Below, one piece after another: positions 51,847-60,585 of a stretch of 60,633 nt of DNA. Under the pieces are notes generated by a model that worked only from the letters and a program-made list of their open reading frames with translations, ran no database searches and was not told where the DNA came from. Each line of letters opens with the position of its first letter. The stretch's first letter is position 1. The DNA comes from Marinigracilibium pacificum. Its GTDB lineage: Bacteria > Bacteroidota > Bacteroidia > Cytophagales > Cyclobacteriaceae. The stretch covers positions 1 through 60,633 of the forward strand of contig NZ_JABBNU010000016.1 of assembly GCF_012926615.1 (NCBI RefSeq), written 5' to 3'. A program made the position numbers and the translations under genes.

Positions 51847-54054
51847 ATGAAAACCAAAAGCAATGTTCTTAATCTACCATTTTTGTTGGTAGTAATCATT
51901 TCTCTTTTTTGCACCAATATTTCCGCTCAGAAAATCGTTTACATTAATAATATCCCGATTAATATATCAGGAGATGGAGTTGATGGATATGTGGATTTTA
52001 AGGCTAGAGCAGGATGTGTCGGAGCTGCCAGACTTCAAATGGCCGTTGACAGGATTGTAATTACGGGAGTTACTGTTGATGGCAGATATTATAATTATGT
52101 TGATGGGTATTCTTTTCCGATGGAAGTCCCTGCTAAAGGAAATTTATATCTGAAAGGCTCAATACCCTTTTGGTATAATAACCTACCGCAATACTATGAA
52201 GTAAACCCAGGTAGTATAAGTGGAGGTTTAGGTGGATTTATGGACTGGCTGGTTATAAAAGACGGTGAACTTCCTGAAGGCATGAAGTGTCCTGAATGGA
52301 CAGACTTGGTTGATAATAATTTGAATACTTCATCTGCACAAAATCATTTATATATCTATAATGAAGACATGATTGGCGGAGGTATTTATATGGAGATCAA
52401 GTCTAAAATAATAAGTATTGAGAAAGAAGAAAAACTTATCAATGATTTAGAAAGTAGCCTGGGCAATGCCGAATCAATGTCTGATTATGAAAGTATTATT
52501 AGAAAAATCGATAATAAGACGTGGACTTCTACGAATCAGTCTGCTGCGAGTAATTTAAGACAGCGAGCAAATAATGATCTGGAGGCTTTGAAGAGCGAAA
52601 AGCAAGCAGAGGAAGAAAAAAAGCAACAGCAGTTAGATCAGTTGAGTGATATTTCAAATAAAATATCTTCTGCAAATCAGGAATATGAGTTGCAAAATCT
52701 AATATATGATCTGGAAAGGGAAAGCTGGAATGCTGAGTTTCAGGAAAGAGCAAATAGTTTGTCGAATCGTGCAAAAGCCAAACTATTAGAAATGGAGGAA
52801 GAAGAAGAAGAACTCGAAGATGAGGTTGGATCTTCAATATCTTCAGGTTCTTCTTCAAGCAGAAATAATGAAGAGGAAGTAGAACAAGAGGAAGAAGCGG
52901 AAACAGAAGAAGATGAGTCAGATAGTAGTTCTGAGACTTATAAATCGTCGTGTGAGTATTTGGAAGATGCCAGGGAGCAATTGAGAAATGCACAATATCA
53001 GGGGCAGGTAGATATCTGGAAGAAGGAAATTGCACGTTTGCAGCCTTTATGTGAAAGAGAAAGAAACAGACTTGCAAATGCTACGACTTTATCTGGTACA
53101 GATAATTATACTCAATCGGGTCAATCACAATCAGCTCAGGAAAAACAGAAAAAGTATAATGATTATCAGAGAAGGGTTCAAGAACAAAATGATAAAAACC
53201 TGGCTGCTGCATCTGCAATGGGTGCCAGTAGTATGGGAGTTCTGTATTTGTTGGCCGGAGTAATATATGATGGATTGGGCACATACAAGCCAAAAGATAT
53301 GTACACAGGGGCAAATATTTATAATGGTATTGAACTAGGTTATACTGCAACCGGAATTCCATTTTTATTTGATAGTAAGGTTACTACACTTGATTATAAT
53401 AGTGGGAATTATGTAGATAAAGAATCAACAAAAGCTGATTATGCGATAAATATCAACCTGAGATTCAGATATAAGCTGGGCTTTGAATCAGACTTTCTGG
53501 CATTTTATGGGCAAGTAGGTGGTGAAGCAGGTTTCTCTCCTCTTTTTGAAACATTCAATTATAATTATTTATATGGAGGTCGTGGTTTGTTTGGCGCAAA
53601 ATATATCAGAGCATTCGCAGAATATAACGCAGGGTCTAAAACAGTAACAGGCAATGGTTGGCTGGATTCGGAAGAATATGGTTCAGGAAAGACCAATTTT
53701 GAATTTGAAGATTATAAATATGGAGTTCAATTTAGCTGGTATGGTAATAGAAGGACGGGTGCTCGAAATCATATTACACTCGGGTTGATTGAACACAGAA
53801 TTTCAGAACTGGGTGAAGGAGTTGTGTTGCGTAGGTTATCTGACACAGATAAGAATAAGCCATACATTTTCGATGATGCATACCTGGGATATATGTTTGA
53901 GTGGAAACATGATCACCATGGTTTACTCACTATTGAAGTATTTCCTAATTATCCATATACTGGGGTGAAAACATCAAATTATGATAGTGGACATGATTTT
54001 GAAAGTGAATTTTATATTAATATAGGTTATGTCAGAACATTTGACTGGTGGTAG
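51847..54054 (+). CDS. secreted coiled-coil protein with beta-barrel-like C-terminus
   Basis: This 735-residue protein has a signal peptide (LPFLLVVIISLFCTNISAQ). An N-terminal domain (about 25-195, VDFKARAGCVGAARLQMAVD) is followed by a long Gln/Glu-rich coiled coil (about 195-460) with serine and glutamate low-complexity blocks (EEEEEELEDEVGSSISSGSS). The C-terminal 270 residues have repeated aromatic strands (ININLRFRYKLGFESDFLAF and FYINIGYVRTFDWW), ending in a Trp, as expected for an outer-membrane barrel. It may be an envelope-spanning scaffold. A good terminator follows. Confidence 0.68.
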   Translation: MKTKSNVLNLPFLLVVIISLFCTNISAQKIVYINNIPINISGDGVDGYVDFKARAGCVGAARLQMAVDRIVITGVTVDGRYYNYVDGYSFPMEVPAKGNLYLKGSIPFWYNNLPQYYEVNPGSISGGLGGFMDWLVIKDGELPEGMKCPEWTDLVDNNLNTSSAQNHLYIYNEDMIGGGIYMEIKSKIISIEKEEKLINDLESSLGNAESMSDYESIIRKIDNKTWTSTNQSAASNLRQRANNDLEALKSEKQAEEEKKQQQLDQLSDISNKISSANQEYELQNLIYDLERESWNAEFQERANSLSNRAKAKLLEMEEEEEELEDEVGSSISSGSSSSRNNEEEVEQEEEAETEEDESDSSSETYKSSCEYLEDAREQLRNAQYQGQVDIWKKEIARLQPLCERERNRLANATTLSGTDNYTQSGQSQSAQEKQKKYNDYQRRVQEQNDKNLAAASAMGASSMGVLYLLAGVIYDGLGTYKPKDMYTGANIYNGIELGYTATGIPFLFDSKVTTLDYNSGNYVDKESTKADYAININLRFRYKLGFESDFLAFYGQVGGEAGFSPLFETFNYNYLYGGRGLFGAKYIRAFAEYNAGSKTVTGNGWLDSEEYGSGKTNFEFEDYKYGVQFSWYGNRRTGARNHITLGLIEHRISELGEGVVLRRLSDTDKNKPYIFDDAYLGYMFEWKHDHHGLLTIEVFPNYPYTGVKTSNYDSGHDFESEFYINIGYVRTFDWW

Positions 54055-54078
54055 AATGGTAAATAATTTTTTCCAGGA

Positions 54079-54106
54079 ACCGATCATTATTTTGATCGGT
54101 TTTTTT
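54079..54106 (+). terminator. rho-independent terminator
   Basis: ACCGATCA (54079-54086) and TGATCGGT (54093-54100) make an 8-bp stem, followed by T7. It lies 24 bp after the stop codon of the coiled-coil protein gene. Confidence 0.88.
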
Positions 54107-54139
54107 ATGTGTAAATAACTTCTGGCGCTAGAATTTTTT

Positions 54140-54260
54140 TGTGTCTCCCCTGGCGCCCGTATCGCAGTAAAACGCGTGACTATCCTTTTTAACTGTCAAC
54201 TTATTTTAGGACAATAAATATCATATTCGGCATGCGTAATGCTGAAAAAGCAACGCTTAA
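54140..54260. repeat. family B repeat, copy 2
   Basis: GCAGTAAAACGCGTGACTAT, CCTTTTTAACTGTC and TTATTTTAGG are followed by CGGCATGCGTAATGCTGAAA and AGCAACGC. The same order is seen in copy 3 and, in part, in copy 1. It is located between a terminator and the cyclase-family gene. Confidence 0.65.
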
Positions 54261-54326
54261 CGGTTGAGATTTTGACTTCAAATTCAAAAGTATATATTTG
54301 TTGTTTAATCAACCATAACATAACTC

Positions 54327-55088
54327 ATGAAAATTGTTGATTTGTCAAAACCGATAAAATATAACAAAAATGACCCCTGGTTTATGAAGGTCAAAATAAA
54401 GCATAAACCTCACCATAAAGCGAAGTGGCTAATCAGATTATTGGGATTACCTTTCAGGCTTTTTCCAAAGAATTTTGTCGGTTGGGCTGATGATACTATT
54501 GAGAAAATGGGAATTCATTCTACCACCCATATTGATGCTCCCTGGCACTACTCTCCTACTGTCAATGGTGAAAAAGCAAAAACCATTGATGAGGTGCCCC
54601 TGGAATGGTGCTTTGGCGAAGGATTGGTTATCGATATGAAGCACAAGGAAGACTTTGATCCGATTACAGTTAATGATATTGAAACCTTTTTGTCAGAAAA
54701 CAGCCTTGAAATCAAGCCTGGGATGATTGTTTTAATACGAACAGGTCGAGACAAGTTTAATGGCACCAAAGATTTTCATAAGAAAGGTACCGGTATGAGT
54801 GCTGAGGCCACAAATTGGCTAATTGATAAAGGGATTAAAGTTATGGGTATTGATAGCTGGGGCTGGGATCTTCCCCTGCCCTATATGATTAAGAAAGCAA
54901 GGGAGACGAACGATCCGGATTTATTCTGGGAAGCTCACCTGGTTGGTCAGGATAAGGAATACTGCCATATGGAGCAACTGGTAAACCTTGATGCCCTTCC
55001 ATATACCGGATTTAAAGTGTCAGTTTTTCCATTAAAGATTGTAGGTGCATCAGGAGCTCCGGCAAGGGTTGTTGCTATTTTTGAGTAG
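54327..55088 (+). CDS. cyclase-family (kynurenine formamidase-like) hydrolase
   Basis: This 253-residue protein has the metal-binding motif of the cyclase family: HSTTHIDAPWHY (HxxTHxDxPxH form, about residues 62-73). GMIVLIRTGRDKF and the late segment PLKIVGASGAPARVVAIF are also typical. Family members bind Zn or Mn and hydrolyse cyclic amides or N-formyl groups, such as N-formylkynurenine. No other tryptophan-degradation gene is adjacent, so the substrate is open. There is no signal peptide. Family B repeats flank it on both sides. Confidence 0.85.
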   Translation: MKIVDLSKPIKYNKNDPWFMKVKIKHKPHHKAKWLIRLLGLPFRLFPKNFVGWADDTIEKMGIHSTTHIDAPWHYSPTVNGEKAKTIDEVPLEWCFGEGLVIDMKHKEDFDPITVNDIETFLSENSLEIKPGMIVLIRTGRDKFNGTKDFHKKGTGMSAEATNWLIDKGIKVMGIDSWGWDLPLPYMIKKARETNDPDLFWEAHLVGQDKEYCHMEQLVNLDALPYTGFKVSVFPLKIVGASGAPARVVAIFE

Positions 55089-55214
55089 ATCCAATGGGTC
55101 TTGAAGTGCACTGGCGTGCCCCTGGTAAAAGAATCCTCTTGTTCCGTCCTCGTTAAGCGTAGTTGTCGTAGGTGTTTCAACAATTGTTTTTACAAAGAAA
55201 CAATCGGTTTGGTT

Positions 55215-55410
55215 AGAAATTTTAAAGGAACTAATTTCGATTGATGTATTCAAATGAACTAATATCGGTTGGGCAGTAAAACGCTTGACTAACCTTTTAA
55301 AATTTAACCTTATTTTAGCTGTTATTCGGCACGCGTTATGCTGAAAAAGCAACGCGCGCCAGTATAGATAGGTTGGAAATTTTAAAGGAACTAATATCGA
55401 TTGGTCCAAG
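55215..55410. repeat. family B repeat, copy 3, with a flanking duplicated 30-bp segment
   Basis: GCAGTAAAACGCTTGACTAA (55273-55292) opens the family B part, followed by CCTTTTAA and TTATTTTAGC. CGGCACGCGTTATGCTGAAA and AGCAACGC complete it. A second short segment (GAAATTTTAAAGGAACTAAT) occurs on each side, near 55215 and 55375, like a direct-repeat duplication around the B copy. No gene lies in 55089-55535. Confidence 0.65.
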
Positions 55411-55535
55411 AGGATTATTGAACCAGTACGATACTAAGTCAATGTGTTGTGATCGCGAGTTTATTAAGTACAATAATTTATTTATTTCTTGATATCAAAA
55501 AAATTGCTACCTTCAGTAAAAACTACCTTACCAAT

Positions 55536-57629
55536 ATGATGAAACGCTACCTGCTATTTACATTATTAGCTTTTTCTGTGAACATGATTTATGGCACACA
55601 TATAAAAAGCAATACAACGATTGATAATAATGCTGAGTTTAATAAGATATTAAAGAATGAATATTCAATTAATTACCAGACAACAAACCAACCACCGGTA
55701 TTAACAGGTTTTAATCCGACAACCGTAACCTTTATTGAAGATAGCGGACGAAACACTTTTAATGGTATACTTTCTAATGCTACTTTTTCTGATCCGGATG
55801 CCGGAAATGGAGAAGTTGTTTTATACCTGAATATTACTCATGGCTTTATTTCTTTTTCAGCCACCGGCGGGATTCCGGTTCAGTTACAAGGAAACGGATC
55901 CAGATCTGCGTCGATTACCGGAACAGTAGCAGCTATCGAACAATATATAAGCATTGATTCAAACATTGGGTATTTGACCGTTACTGATCTTAATGGAGAT
56001 AATATAGATGCACTTGTTATTTCTGCTAATGATCAGGGAAATACCGGCACCGGTGGAGGCCAAACGGTACAGTTAGGCACTATTCCGATTAATATTACTC
56101 CGGTTAATGATGCGCCAAGTTTTGATCTTCCGGCAAATCCTGACCAGGTAAAATTTAAGAACTCCGGAATTCACAATATAAGTAGTTTTGCAACAAATAT
56201 TTCTGATAATGACGAAGAAGCAACTCAGAGTCTGACTTTTAATGTTACCAATAACAACAATGCGCTGTTTGCCCTACAGCCTTCTATAAATGCACAAACC
56301 GGAACCTTGACATTTTCACCAGCTGCAAATGCCGTAGGAACTGCAACAGTAACTGTGAATTTATCTGATAACGGAGGTACTGCAAATGGAGGAGTTAATG
56401 TGTCTCCAAACCAAACTTTTCAAATAGAATTTAAAGATTATCCTGTTGTATCCATCCAAAATAGTTCAATCTCGGAAGGAAACAGTGGTACATCCATAAT
56501 GCAGTTTACCGTTTCACTATCAGCTTCCCCTCCCCAGTCAGTATCTGTGCAGTATTCTACATCAGATGGAACCGCTGAAGCCGGAACAGATTATGTTGCT
56601 GCCACTAGCCAGACACTAACATTTGCGGCTTCTGAAACTTCAAAAACTATATCAATTGAGGTTAGCGGGGACAATATTGCTGAGCCTGATGAAACATTTT
56701 CGTTAACGATTAGCAATCCGGTTAATGCAACATTAGGTACTTCATCGGCTACCGGAACGATCATAAACGATGATTATTTACCGGTAATTACTACCGGACA
56801 ATCATTTTCTATAGATGAAAACAGTCCGAAAAATACAGTTATTGGAACGGTAGAAGCAATAGACCAGAATTCGGGTACTACATTACAGGGCTGGACCATT
56901 GTAAGTGGAAATTCAGATGTGAATACAAATGGCACCCTTGCTTTTGGCATTAATCAAACAACCGGTGAGTTATTTGTAAATGATTCCTTGGATTTCAATT
57001 TTGAAAATACCAATACATTCAATCTCTCAGTATCAGTTAGTGATGGCATAAATACCAGCACCGAAGAAACAGTAACAGTTCAGGTAAATGACGTAAACGA
57101 GGCTCCAATAGCTATGGAGCAGCTTGAAAATATAACTGAATCCGAAGGTTTTGAAACAATTAAGATTTACATCCTGGAAATATTTTCAGATCCGGATGGT
57201 GACGGACTAAACCTTTCTGCTGCTTCATCTAATGAAAATGTAGCTACAGCATCAATTGAAGCAGATACACTAGTATTGAGAGAGGTTGGTCCCGGGACTA
57301 CTCAAATTTCATTTAGTGCTTCAGATGGAGAGCTGTCGTCAACAGTTACCTTTGATTTAATTGTTGAAGAAGTACTTGGGATAGATGATTTGAACACCGA
57401 ATGGATAAGAATTTATCCAAACCCGGTTGTAAATACTTTATCAATAAATACAACTAAAAGTATCAGTGGAAATATAGCCGTTTACTCTATTAGCGGAGCT
57501 TTGATTCATTCAGAGAAATTCGAAAACAGAAAGACCCATGAAATTGATTTTTCAAAGCAAGGAAATGGAGTTTATATACTTCATCTGAAAAGCGAAGATG
57601 ATTTGATAAAAGTGCGGATTATCAAGTGA
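55536..57629 (+). CDS. T9SS-sorted Calx-beta/cadherin-like surface protein
   Basis: This is a secreted protein of about 697 residues. I start at ATG 55536, so that the signal peptide (KRYLLFTLLAFSVNMIYG) is N-terminal; the frame is open to 55449. Domains in order are a Calx-beta/DUF-like opening (FIEDSGRNTFNGILSNATFS), a Calx-beta repeat (SSISEGNSGTSIMQFTVSL, then DYVAATSQTLTFAASETSKT) and a cadherin-like repeat (FSIDENSPKNTVIGTVEAID). A second motif (SDPDGDGLNLSAASSNENVA) follows. The C-terminal ~70 residues (WIRIYPNPVVNTLSINTTKS; ends LIKVRIIK) are a T9SS type A sorting domain. It should be exported by T9SS and attached to or released from the surface. Confidence 0.85.
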   Translation: MMKRYLLFTLLAFSVNMIYGTHIKSNTTIDNNAEFNKILKNEYSINYQTTNQPPVLTGFNPTTVTFIEDSGRNTFNGILSNATFSDPDAGNGEVVLYLNITHGFISFSATGGIPVQLQGNGSRSASITGTVAAIEQYISIDSNIGYLTVTDLNGDNIDALVISANDQGNTGTGGGQTVQLGTIPINITPVNDAPSFDLPANPDQVKFKNSGIHNISSFATNISDNDEEATQSLTFNVTNNNNALFALQPSINAQTGTLTFSPAANAVGTATVTVNLSDNGGTANGGVNVSPNQTFQIEFKDYPVVSIQNSSISEGNSGTSIMQFTVSLSASPPQSVSVQYSTSDGTAEAGTDYVAATSQTLTFAASETSKTISIEVSGDNIAEPDETFSLTISNPVNATLGTSSATGTIINDDYLPVITTGQSFSIDENSPKNTVIGTVEAIDQNSGTTLQGWTIVSGNSDVNTNGTLAFGINQTTGELFVNDSLDFNFENTNTFNLSVSVSDGINTSTEETVTVQVNDVNEAPIAMEQLENITESEGFETIKIYILEIFSDPDGDGLNLSAASSNENVATASIEADTLVLREVGPGTTQISFSASDGELSSTVTFDLIVEEVLGIDDLNTEWIRIYPNPVVNTLSINTTKSISGNIAVYSISGALIHSEKFENRKTHEIDFSKQGNGVYILHLKSEDDLIKVRIIK

Positions 57630-57648
57630 TTATAGAAAGTATTACTAT

Positions 57649-57686
57649 AAACTAACCCGGTCAATTTTGATCAGGGTTAGTTTTTT
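57649..57686 (+). terminator. rho-independent terminator
   Basis: AAACTAACCC (57649-57658) and GGGTTAGTTT (57674-57683) form a 10-bp stem with a T-tract, 19 bp after the stop codon of the T9SS protein gene. Confidence 0.9.
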
Positions 57687-57803
57687 GTTTTTATAACTAC
57701 CGGATCATCTGGTGAACATATTGTAGCTAAATCTTTAGCCTATATGTACCATAATTACCAAACTTAGCTACCCACTCAATTCTTTTTAGCCTATTTTTGG
57801 CGC

Positions 57804-58118
57804 ATGAATTTAAAATCAGTTATCGGACGCTTCAGGCTTATTGCCATACTGGAAGGAATCAGTTACTTACTTTTTGCGGTTACCATGCCATTAAAATATA
57901 TGCTGGATATTCCACAGCCTAATTATGTGGTTGGAATGGCACATGGCGTATTATTTATTGCCTATATCTTTCTGGCATTGCAGGCGATATTTGTTTACAA
58001 ATGGAATATTAAAACCGCATTTATGATTCTTGCTGCTTCGTTGATTCCTACAGCAACATTCTTTGTGGATTCAAAGATACTTAAGCCTGAAAGTGAAAAG
58101 CTAAATGAAGCGTTGTAA
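57804..58118 (+). CDS. DUF3817-family membrane protein
   Basis: This 104-residue protein has three membrane helices. The family pattern is FRLIAILEGISYLLFAVTMP, YMLDIPQPNYVVGMAHGVLF and WNIKTAFMILAASLIPTATF. DUF3817 proteins are small integral membrane proteins of unknown role; the C-terminus FVDSKILKPESEKL is typical. It lies 8 bp before the hemerythrin gene, so the two are cotranscribed. Confidence 0.85.
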   Translation: MNLKSVIGRFRLIAILEGISYLLFAVTMPLKYMLDIPQPNYVVGMAHGVLFIAYIFLALQAIFVYKWNIKTAFMILAASLIPTATFFVDSKILKPESEKLNEAL

Positions 58119-58126
58119 TCTTTTAG

Positions 58127-58585
58127 ATGAATAAACCTTTAAAAAGACATATCTCACTACAACCTGTCAGCAGGGAGCACCACTTCGGACTACTACTTTG
58201 CTGGAAGATTAGAACCGGGCTTAAAAATGATATTTCTCCGGAAAGGATAAAGAAATATGTTGACTGGTTCTATCAAAACCACCTTGTGCCTCATTTTAGT
58301 TTTGAAGAGAATTTTGTGTTTCCAATATTAGGAAACAAGCATACCTTAATCAAAAAGGCATTAGAAGACCATAAGATCATCACAGAAATGGTTTCTCAGG
58401 ATAATGACCTTGACCTCTTGCTTCCCAGGCTAGAGCGTACCATCGAAAGACACATCAGATTTGAAGAGCGGATACTATTTAACAAGATCCAGGATATCGC
58501 TACAGACGAACAGCTAGAAGAAATCGAAAGCCATCATCATGAAGAAGCATTTCAGGATAACGTCGACGACGTATTCTGGAAATAG
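58127..58585 (+). CDS. hemerythrin-domain protein
   Basis: This 152-residue protein has the helical hemerythrin layout with conserved His/Glu ligands: SREHHFGLLL (about residues 16-25), HFSFEENFVFPIL, LEDHKIITEM and ERHIRFEERILFNKI. Such proteins bind a di-iron centre and oxygen, or act in iron or redox sensing. It forms a two-gene unit with the DUF3817 gene. An R-type repeat with a solo cassette begins about 65 bp downstream. Confidence 0.88.
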   Translation: MNKPLKRHISLQPVSREHHFGLLLCWKIRTGLKNDISPERIKKYVDWFYQNHLVPHFSFEENFVFPILGNKHTLIKKALEDHKIITEMVSQDNDLDLLLPRLERTIERHIRFEERILFNKIQDIATDEQLEEIESHHHEEAFQDNVDDVFWK

Positions 58586-58649
58586 TCAGGTGAAATCAAG
58601 GGGTTGCAGCCAAAAGCAATCCTGGAATTGATGATTCCAAACCAATTTT

Positions 58650-58815
58650 AAAATATCCAGATATTCAGGTTACAAATTTTTGCTTACGAGTATTTATAAT
58701 AAATATTTGATTTTTTTGAATCAAGAGCTATTTTAGGATTTTTAATAGGAATTATTAACAAACGAGCAACGAGTTATAAAAGGAATAAGAGCATTAGAGT
58801 TGGGCTTAGTCATTC
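58650..58815 (+). repeat. diverged solo R 3' segment with attC-like hairpin
   Basis: The final 150 bp of R are present at a locus about 48 kb from the array. They include the TTGATT...AATCAA inverted repeat with a changed loop (TTTTTG), then AAGAGCTATTTTAGGATTTT. The attC-like hairpin runs from CAACGA (58767-58772) to TCGTTG (58814-58819). A lipoprotein gene starts 42 bp after GTTGGACAC. The first half of R is absent here. Confidence 0.78.
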
Positions 58816-58857
58816 GTTGGACACAAATGTAAAAACCATATTTAATCGACTATCCAT

Positions 58858-59304
58858 ATGACCAAAAAAATATTAATAATCTTTTCTTTTATTTTCCTGA
58901 ACTTATCATGTTCAAGTAATTTAGACAAAGGCATAATTGGTTGGTGGACAATTGATGAAATCTATCATAAAGACATCAATATTTTTTCTAATATTCTAAG
59001 CAACTCGATATATTTTTATTCCAATGGAACATGTGATCTTCCTGTAACACTTGAAAATAAATCTCAAAACAAAGGGGAATGGCAAATATTTGAAAATAAC
59101 CCCTCAAACTATTCTATTCATATTATGACGGAAAATAAGATATTTAAAGGGGATTATCATATGCAATTTCATAATAACAAAAAGGATAGAATGCTAATGT
59201 TAACCTTAGAATCAGACAGCTTAATAATGACTGCTCGGAAAGGATTGTTAAATTATCAAAGTAATTTAAGTCGAATTAAGGAACTTGTCGAAAAAACTAA
59301 TTAA
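58858..59304 (+). CDS. lipocalin-like lipoprotein (solo cassette candidate)
   Basis: This 148-residue protein has a lipobox (LNLSC, Cys18). The mature part opens with IIGWWTIDEIYHKD, and later GEWQIFE... and DSLIMTARKGL. The pattern W-x-I-D plus short beta-strands recalls lipocalin-like small lipoproteins in Bacteroidota. No function is known. It is preceded by an R-derived attC-like core and followed, 13 bp after its stop codon, by the GTTCGAAG start of family A. This is the same order as in the array, as if one cassette were inserted alone. Confidence 0.65.
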   Translation: MTKKILIIFSFIFLNLSCSSNLDKGIIGWWTIDEIYHKDINIFSNILSNSIYFYSNGTCDLPVTLENKSQNKGEWQIFENNPSNYSIHIMTENKIFKGDYHMQFHNNKKDRMLMLTLESDSLIMTARKGLLNYQSNLSRIKELVEKTN

Positions 59305-59317
59305 AAACACCCTTGCT

Positions 59318-59376
59318 GTTCGAAGTTTACCCCGCTGTTCGAATTTTAGCGATAGCGTAACTTCGAATTTTTAAAT
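59318..59376 (+). repeat. family A repeat with a partial duplication
   Basis: GTTCGAAGTTTACCCC is followed by a second, complete hairpin (CTGTTCGAATTTTAGCGATA ... AACTTCGAA). The sequence then continues directly into the end of the GxxExxY gene. Bases from about 59335 through 59439 recur almost unchanged at 60528-60633. Confidence 0.75.
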
Positions 59377-59391
59377 TGTCTGAATCAGGAT

Positions 59392-59838
59392 TTAGAGGAT
59401 TTTAAGATTACCAGGATAATTATTGTACACTTTTTTAATTTCTAAACTTCTTGATCCAAAATTCAGCAATAATCCAATAGCCTTATTGTACGCAACTAAA
59501 TAATTCTTTGCTTGAGCTAAATGTACATTTTCAAGTGAAATTAATGCTTTGATTTCAACTACAATTTCACCTTCCACAATAAAATCTGCTCTTCTAGTCC
59601 CTACTTCAATTCCTTGATAATAAATCGTATGATCTTTTTCTCTTTCAAAAGATAAATCAGCTCTTTCTAATTCAATTGCTAAGCACCTTTGATAAATCAC
59701 TTCTTGAAATGCGATGCATTCACGAATTCATTAAAATATAATAAATATTTGAGTAAATCCGTTACCTAGATGATTATGCACCCTCATTGCACAACCATTT
59801 ACTTTATATGTTATTTCATCAAGATCCTTTTTATTCAT
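59392..59838 (-). pseudogene. GxxExxY-family gene broken by a 48-bp insertion
   Basis: The frame starts at ATG 59838 (MNKKDLDEITYKVNGCAMRV, HNHLGNGF) and resumes as FQEVIYQRCLAIELERADLS, the usual GxxExxY sequence. Between them lies a 48-bp insert (59707-59754) with two in-frame stops, TAA at 59731-59733 and TGA at 59728-59730 in plus coordinates. Short ATTT repeats flank the insert. The intact C-terminal part (102 codons) ends YNNYPGNLKIL. GxxExxY proteins have a PD-(D/E)XK-like fold and unknown role; they are often multi-copy in Bacteroidota. Confidence 0.82.
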
Positions 59839-60294
59839 ATCTAATTTTAATAATCCTCAAAATCGCTGAATCCTGAAAATCGAGATTCAGACAAAATGGA
59901 TTTGATAAAATAACTGAAAATAAAATTGCATTAAAGAAATAAACGGTTATTTCATTTATCTTTTCATAAATAATCATTATACCCCGCTGTATGGCGTTTA
60001 GCAATAACATAGCTCCATACTTTTAATGAAAAGCAGGGGTTGTATCCCGGTCATGTGAACCAGGATTCACAGGATTAAAAAAGATTAACAAGATTAAAAA
60101 AATATCCCAATGTCCTGTCCCCTGACCAGACACAAATTTTTGAACAAATAGAATAAGCTATAAATCAATAATAGATTTGATTTTGACTAAATCAGGGTTA
60201 CTTTAAGGGTAATAAAGGGCTTATTGACAAAAACAAAGCATTAGTGCATGTAATAGTTTTTACTTATTAATTTGGTGCATTAATTACAAAACCT
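59839..60294. other. intergenic region with family A variant and GxxExxY-locus remnant
   Basis: This 456-bp region has no reading frame that I can support. It contains the compensated family A hairpin listed at 59982-60132. Inside that element is a remnant (AACCAGGATTCACAGGATTA, then AAAAAAGATTAACAAGATTA) of the type found beside GxxExxY genes. The last 160 bp before the next gene show no clear element. Confidence 0.55.
59982..60132 (+). repeat. family A repeat, compensated hairpin variant with insertion
   Basis: CCCCGCT (59982-59988) pairs with AGCAGGGG (60032-60039). GTATGG (59989-59994) pairs with CCATAC (60015-60020). In the other copies the inner stem reads GTTCGAAG/CTTCGAAC, so both arms changed together. 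The loop TTTAGCAATAAC is close to the usual TTTAGCGATAGC. A segment of about 45 bp is inserted after GTATCCCGGTCAT before the CCTGTCCCCTGACCAG block resumes. Confidence 0.8.
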
Positions 60295-60483
60295 ATGAAA
60301 TATATAATTCCAATAATTTGCATTTTTTTAGGGTTTATTTCATTTTCTATTTGGTCGGTTGGTTCGCATGGTCATATGCGTTTTAGACCTCACATGGTTG
60401 AAGACTGGTTTTTTTTCCTATTCATCATAATTGGATTTTATGGGTTGTATAAAATATTCAAACTTTCAATTAGGAAAAAGTGA
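60295..60483 (+). CDS. small two-TM protein
   Basis: This 62-residue protein has two membrane helices (about 3-20 and 38-56) and a loop with HGHMRFRPHMVEDW between them. It ends in basic residues (KLSIRKK). The family is not recognised. It has a hairpin terminator just downstream, which supports it as a real gene. Confidence 0.58.
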   Translation: MKYIIPIICIFLGFISFSIWSVGSHGHMRFRPHMVEDWFFFLFIIIGFYGLYKIFKLSIRKK

Positions 60484-60491
60484 AATAAGAT

Positions 60492-60514
60492 TTAGCCAAA
60501 CCTTGGCTAATTTT
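60492..60514 (+). terminator. short terminator hairpin
   Basis: TTAGCCAA (60492-60499) and TTGGCTAA (60503-60510) form an 8-bp stem followed by TTTT, starting 9 bp after the small membrane protein gene. Confidence 0.7.
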
Positions 60515-60530
60515 ACTGACCCCCCATGCT

Positions 60531-60575
60531 GTTCGAAGTTTAGCGATAGCGTAACTTCGAATTTTTAAATTGTCT
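60531..60575 (+). repeat. family A repeat at the right end
   Basis: GTTCGAAGTTTAGCGATAGC ... AACTTCGAA is followed by the same flank as at 59377 (TTTTTAAATTGTCTGAATCA). It precedes the end of a second GxxExxY gene. The second half of family A is absent, as at 59318. Confidence 0.78.
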
Positions 60576-60585
60576 GAATCAGGAT

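Noticed and set aside
52529-53362. Long minus-strand frames (182 and 93 codons) inside the coiled-coil gene
   Set aside because: These are shadows of the biased codons of the Glu/Gln-rich coiled coil. The plus-strand gene has a signal peptide and a terminator.
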